The notes beneath the pieces were generated by a model. The model was not told where the DNA came from. It did not search any database and saw only the letters and a program-made list of their open reading frames with translations. A stretch of DNA of 64,000 nucleotides from contig CM064681.1 in assembly GCA_032717465.1 (NCBI GenBank), positions 18,688,565-18,752,564 on the forward strand, in the 5' to 3' direction. The translations under genes were made by a program, and so were the position numbers. Position 1 is the stretch's first letter; each line of letters begins with the position of its first letter. Shown in pieces: positions 61,211 through 64,000 of the stretch. This DNA is from Coenobita brevimanus (Eukaryota; Arthropoda; Malacostraca; Decapoda; Coenobitidae).

Positions 61211-61564
61211 CTGATTACTCGTAGTTTCCTTTTGAAATTGATAACAGACATTACATCCGTGAGAACCAACAGTCAGCACACTTTCCAGGCACTTCATAAG
61301 GGTTTGGCATACAACGGATCGTTCGACAAATTATATTATTTCATGGAGAAACTCTCTAACATCTCTTCCCCTTCTATTCATTTCCTCTGTTACCTTAATG
61401 CTCATTGTCTACATGCCTTAATATGCTCGTACATGGTACAAACTGTGCTGACTTTATAGTAGTGTAAAAGCCATGTAGGAGAATATGAAGTTGTCGGCTG
61501 GAAATTAAATAGCGAATGAAAAGGTTCTTTGGTATTTCCAATGCCAAACCGAATATTATTTGGA

Positions 61565-61724
<160 letters not shown>

Positions 61725-61729
61725 AAGTA

Positions 61730-64000
61730 AGAAGGGACCAAAGGCCAGAAGTCTGTAAGGTTGTTCCCTCCAATAAAAAAAAAAAACTAACAAAAACAAA
61801 AAGATAACAGAGAGCCAATTTCAAGATCTGTTCATTTCGAGATTCTTGGATACACTGTTTGAAAGACTGGAGATCATAGGCAGTAGGAAATAAAGACAAA
61901 GGGATACAGGTCCAGAGATGACCTGTTGCATACATGATGGATAGGGAGTAACGGTTAACTCTTGCATTAAATTCGGATAGAAAAGGGACGAGTGTTTTTT
62001 GCGAGACGGGTGCTACACACACGCCGTAGTAATGGAGGGATGCAAGCAGACAGCTCAGAGGAGAAGAAGTCATTGATGTATCGATAGAAAAGAGATAAAG
62101 ATGAAACAGTATGACGAGAACACAGAGGTTGAAGGGAACTAGTAAGAGGAAGACGGTTATTGAGACGAAAAGTCATTGACTCCACCTTGTTTGAGAAAAG
62201 CTGTATGTGGGGAGCATCCCCCTACTTGAGAGTTTTGCTCTACACAAGGGCGGATACAACTTGTGTATAAAGTCAACAACTGTGCAGTAGTAAAGAGGGC
62301 ACAAAGTAGGCTTAACACAAATAGTCTCTTGAAAACAGATTTTTACAAGAGCGGGAATATGATCTTTCCAAGACATATCTTGAGAGAATGAAACTCACAG
62401 TATGTTTGAAGATGATGCAGGATAGAGATGGATATTGTGAAAAATTAGAGGACACTCGTATGGAAGATTTTAATGGGTTGAAAGATGTATGAGCTAAGTT
62501 ATGGAAGTATTACAAACAACAAGATTATTTTTGTCCCATCAGTGATGAGAGCGAAGTCAAACATTAGGTGTGCCCTAGCCCCATCTCTTGTTTATTGATG
62601 TAACTGCTGAGATGGACACTGTGGGAAACGAATGGAAAGGTGCAGGATGGGGTCTCAGTGAATGAGTGGATAGGGTTATATGTACGGTTTAGGTCACTCT
62701 TGATTAGAAGGAAGAGAGTTGGTGATAGGGCAGAGCCCTGAGGAACACCACTACTGATAGTTCTAAGACAAGAACAGTGGTCGTCCACATCAGGCTATAG
62801 AACAACCAGAAACTAGAGAGACGAACGCACAGATAGGAGGATAACAAACGCAAAATGGCAGTTTGGAAATTAAGACTTGTGCCAGACTCGATTGAAAGCC
62901 TTTGAGATGTCATGTGCATTTACAAAGGTTTCGCCAAAGTCCCGAAAGGAGGATGACCAGGAGTTGAAAGTTATGTGAGGTCACCAGTGGAGCGTTCCTG
63001 GAAGAACCTATACTGGAAACCAGAAAGAAGGTTGTGATAGGAAAGGCGGTTTATTTATTTATTTATTTTTTTTTCACTGGGAGGGGATTGAGAAAAAAAA
63101 TTAAAAACTTTTGAGATGCAGAATTTTAAAGCATGTGGGCAATAATCACAGCACTGGAAGTGGTCACTCTTTTTTGGGTCAGGCTGAATGAGAACAAACT
63201 TCCAGCAAGAATGAAAGGTGCAAGTTGACAAATAGGAGTGAAAGAGTTTGCCTAGGCAGGGTGTAAGCACAGAAGCAGTTCCTGAGGAGGGACGTCATCA
63301 AGCCCCTATGCCTTGTTAGTACCGAGGCCAGTGATGGCAGAAACTAGACCAACTATAGAAATTTTAGTGTCAGCCATGCGGAAGTCAGAGGAGGGAAATG
63401 ATGGAGGAACAGCACCGGATATCGTCTAAGGTGGAATTACAGGAGAATGTCTGACCGAAGAGTTTTGCTTTATCAATAAAAAAAAAAAATCTACAGAGCC
63501 ATCAGAGTGGAAAAAAATAAGGGAAGGAATATGAGGTAAAGTTGTTAGAAACTTTTGGGAAAGGTGCCAGAAGGAGCAGGAGGAATGAGTTGGAGACTTT
63601 CGAGCAATTTGTAAGAGAGCAATTATTGTCAGCAGAGCGAAAAACAGACTTTGGACGATTGCAGGCAGAAACATAAAAGAGATGAGATTTAGGGGTGGGT
63701 TGGCTCTGATATCTTTTGTAGGGCCTTTCCTTGTCGTGGACAGTATTAAAATAAGCGTGATTAAACCAAGTCATTTTTGCATTATTCACAGGATAAGAGA
63801 ATGGAATGTATGCTTACATGTCCGAGAGAATAACCTTTACCATAATGTGCATGGCACACTCAGATGGCTGTCGGCTCTGAAAGCAGTAATACTTCCATGG
63901 AAAATCACAGTGCTGCCTGAGGTCTTCCCAGTCAGGAGCTCCCAATATGCCATAGCCACTTTTTCTTGGGAGGGTCCACAGGCCTTATTGGAGCAGTAGG
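61730..64000 (-). pseudogene. Jockey-type LINE relic, runs off the window
   Basis: Reading the minus strand from 64000 downwards: an endonuclease-RT linker (63500-63990), the RT start with FHSCWKFVLIQPDPKKSD and LKFCISKVFNFF (63110-63270), SSGVPQGSALSPTLFLLIKS (62680-62760), then a late segment LSLFYRYINDFFSSELSAC with STRLAKNTRPF (61970-62100) and the tail FNARVNRYSLSIMYATGHLW, followed by PLSLFPTAYDLQSF (61830-61980). This is the decapod Jockey-clade RT also seen at 14280-15790. Frames and stops are broken everywhere. Confidence 0.78.

Overview
This is eukaryotic genomic DNA. It has spliced exons on the minus strand, many LINE, LTR, DNA and SINE transposon copies, and very long (TA)n, (CA)n and (TAA)n arrays. 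The exon proteins match the expanded chemosensory ionotropic receptor (IR) family of decapod crustaceans, and several repeats look like decapod families, so I infer a decapod (crab- or shrimp-like) genome. That is inference from motifs, not a database result. Layout: (1) 1-18500 holds one host gene on the minus strand, an IR. Nine exons join in phase and the 3' end runs off the window at base 1. Its introns hold a MITE-like element, a 5S rRNA-like sequence, a tRNA-derived SINE, RTE-type LINE copies, a PIF/Harbinger element, a Jockey-type LINE relic, microsatellites and a 31-bp minisatellite that resembles the gene's own 5' splice site. One intron is best read as GC-AG. (2) 18501-23325 is repeat-dense: a duplicated GC-rich repeat, a SINE, a decayed RTE-type LINE on the minus strand, and (TA)n/(CA)n arrays. 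(3) 23326-56924 is one Ty3/Gypsy-like LTR retrotransposon, inserted in a (CA)n tract and inflated to about 33.6 kb by nested insertions. Its LTRs begin TGTGACG and end TAACA. Its pol order is protease-integrase-RT-RNase H, the unusual Gmr1-type order. The 5' LTR is split by an intronless ORF with a Y-box type cold-shock domain. gag is split by a 7.1-kb tandem LTR-internal-LTR-internal-LTR element with a 4-bp CCAA duplication. The 3' LTR is split twice: by a minus-strand RTE LINE inside (TA)n, and by an I-type LINE ('LINE-A'). LINE-A itself carries a second I-type LINE ('LINE-B') in ORF1 and an RTE LINE in ORF2. The cold-shock element and LINE-A occupy the same target site in the two LTRs. (4) 56925-64000 has a CR1/L2-type LINE with an intact ORF1 and decayed ORF2, more microsatellites, and a decayed Jockey-type LINE on the minus strand that leaves the window. 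The observations most worth following are a duplicated RNA fold with compensatory base changes in the LINE-A 3' UTR, the nested insertion order with readable target duplications, the shared insertion site in both LTRs, the pol gene order, and the splice-site-like minisatellite. Every element ORF examined closely, except the CR1/L2 ORF1 and the RT fragment at 2537-4099, carries stops or frameshifts.
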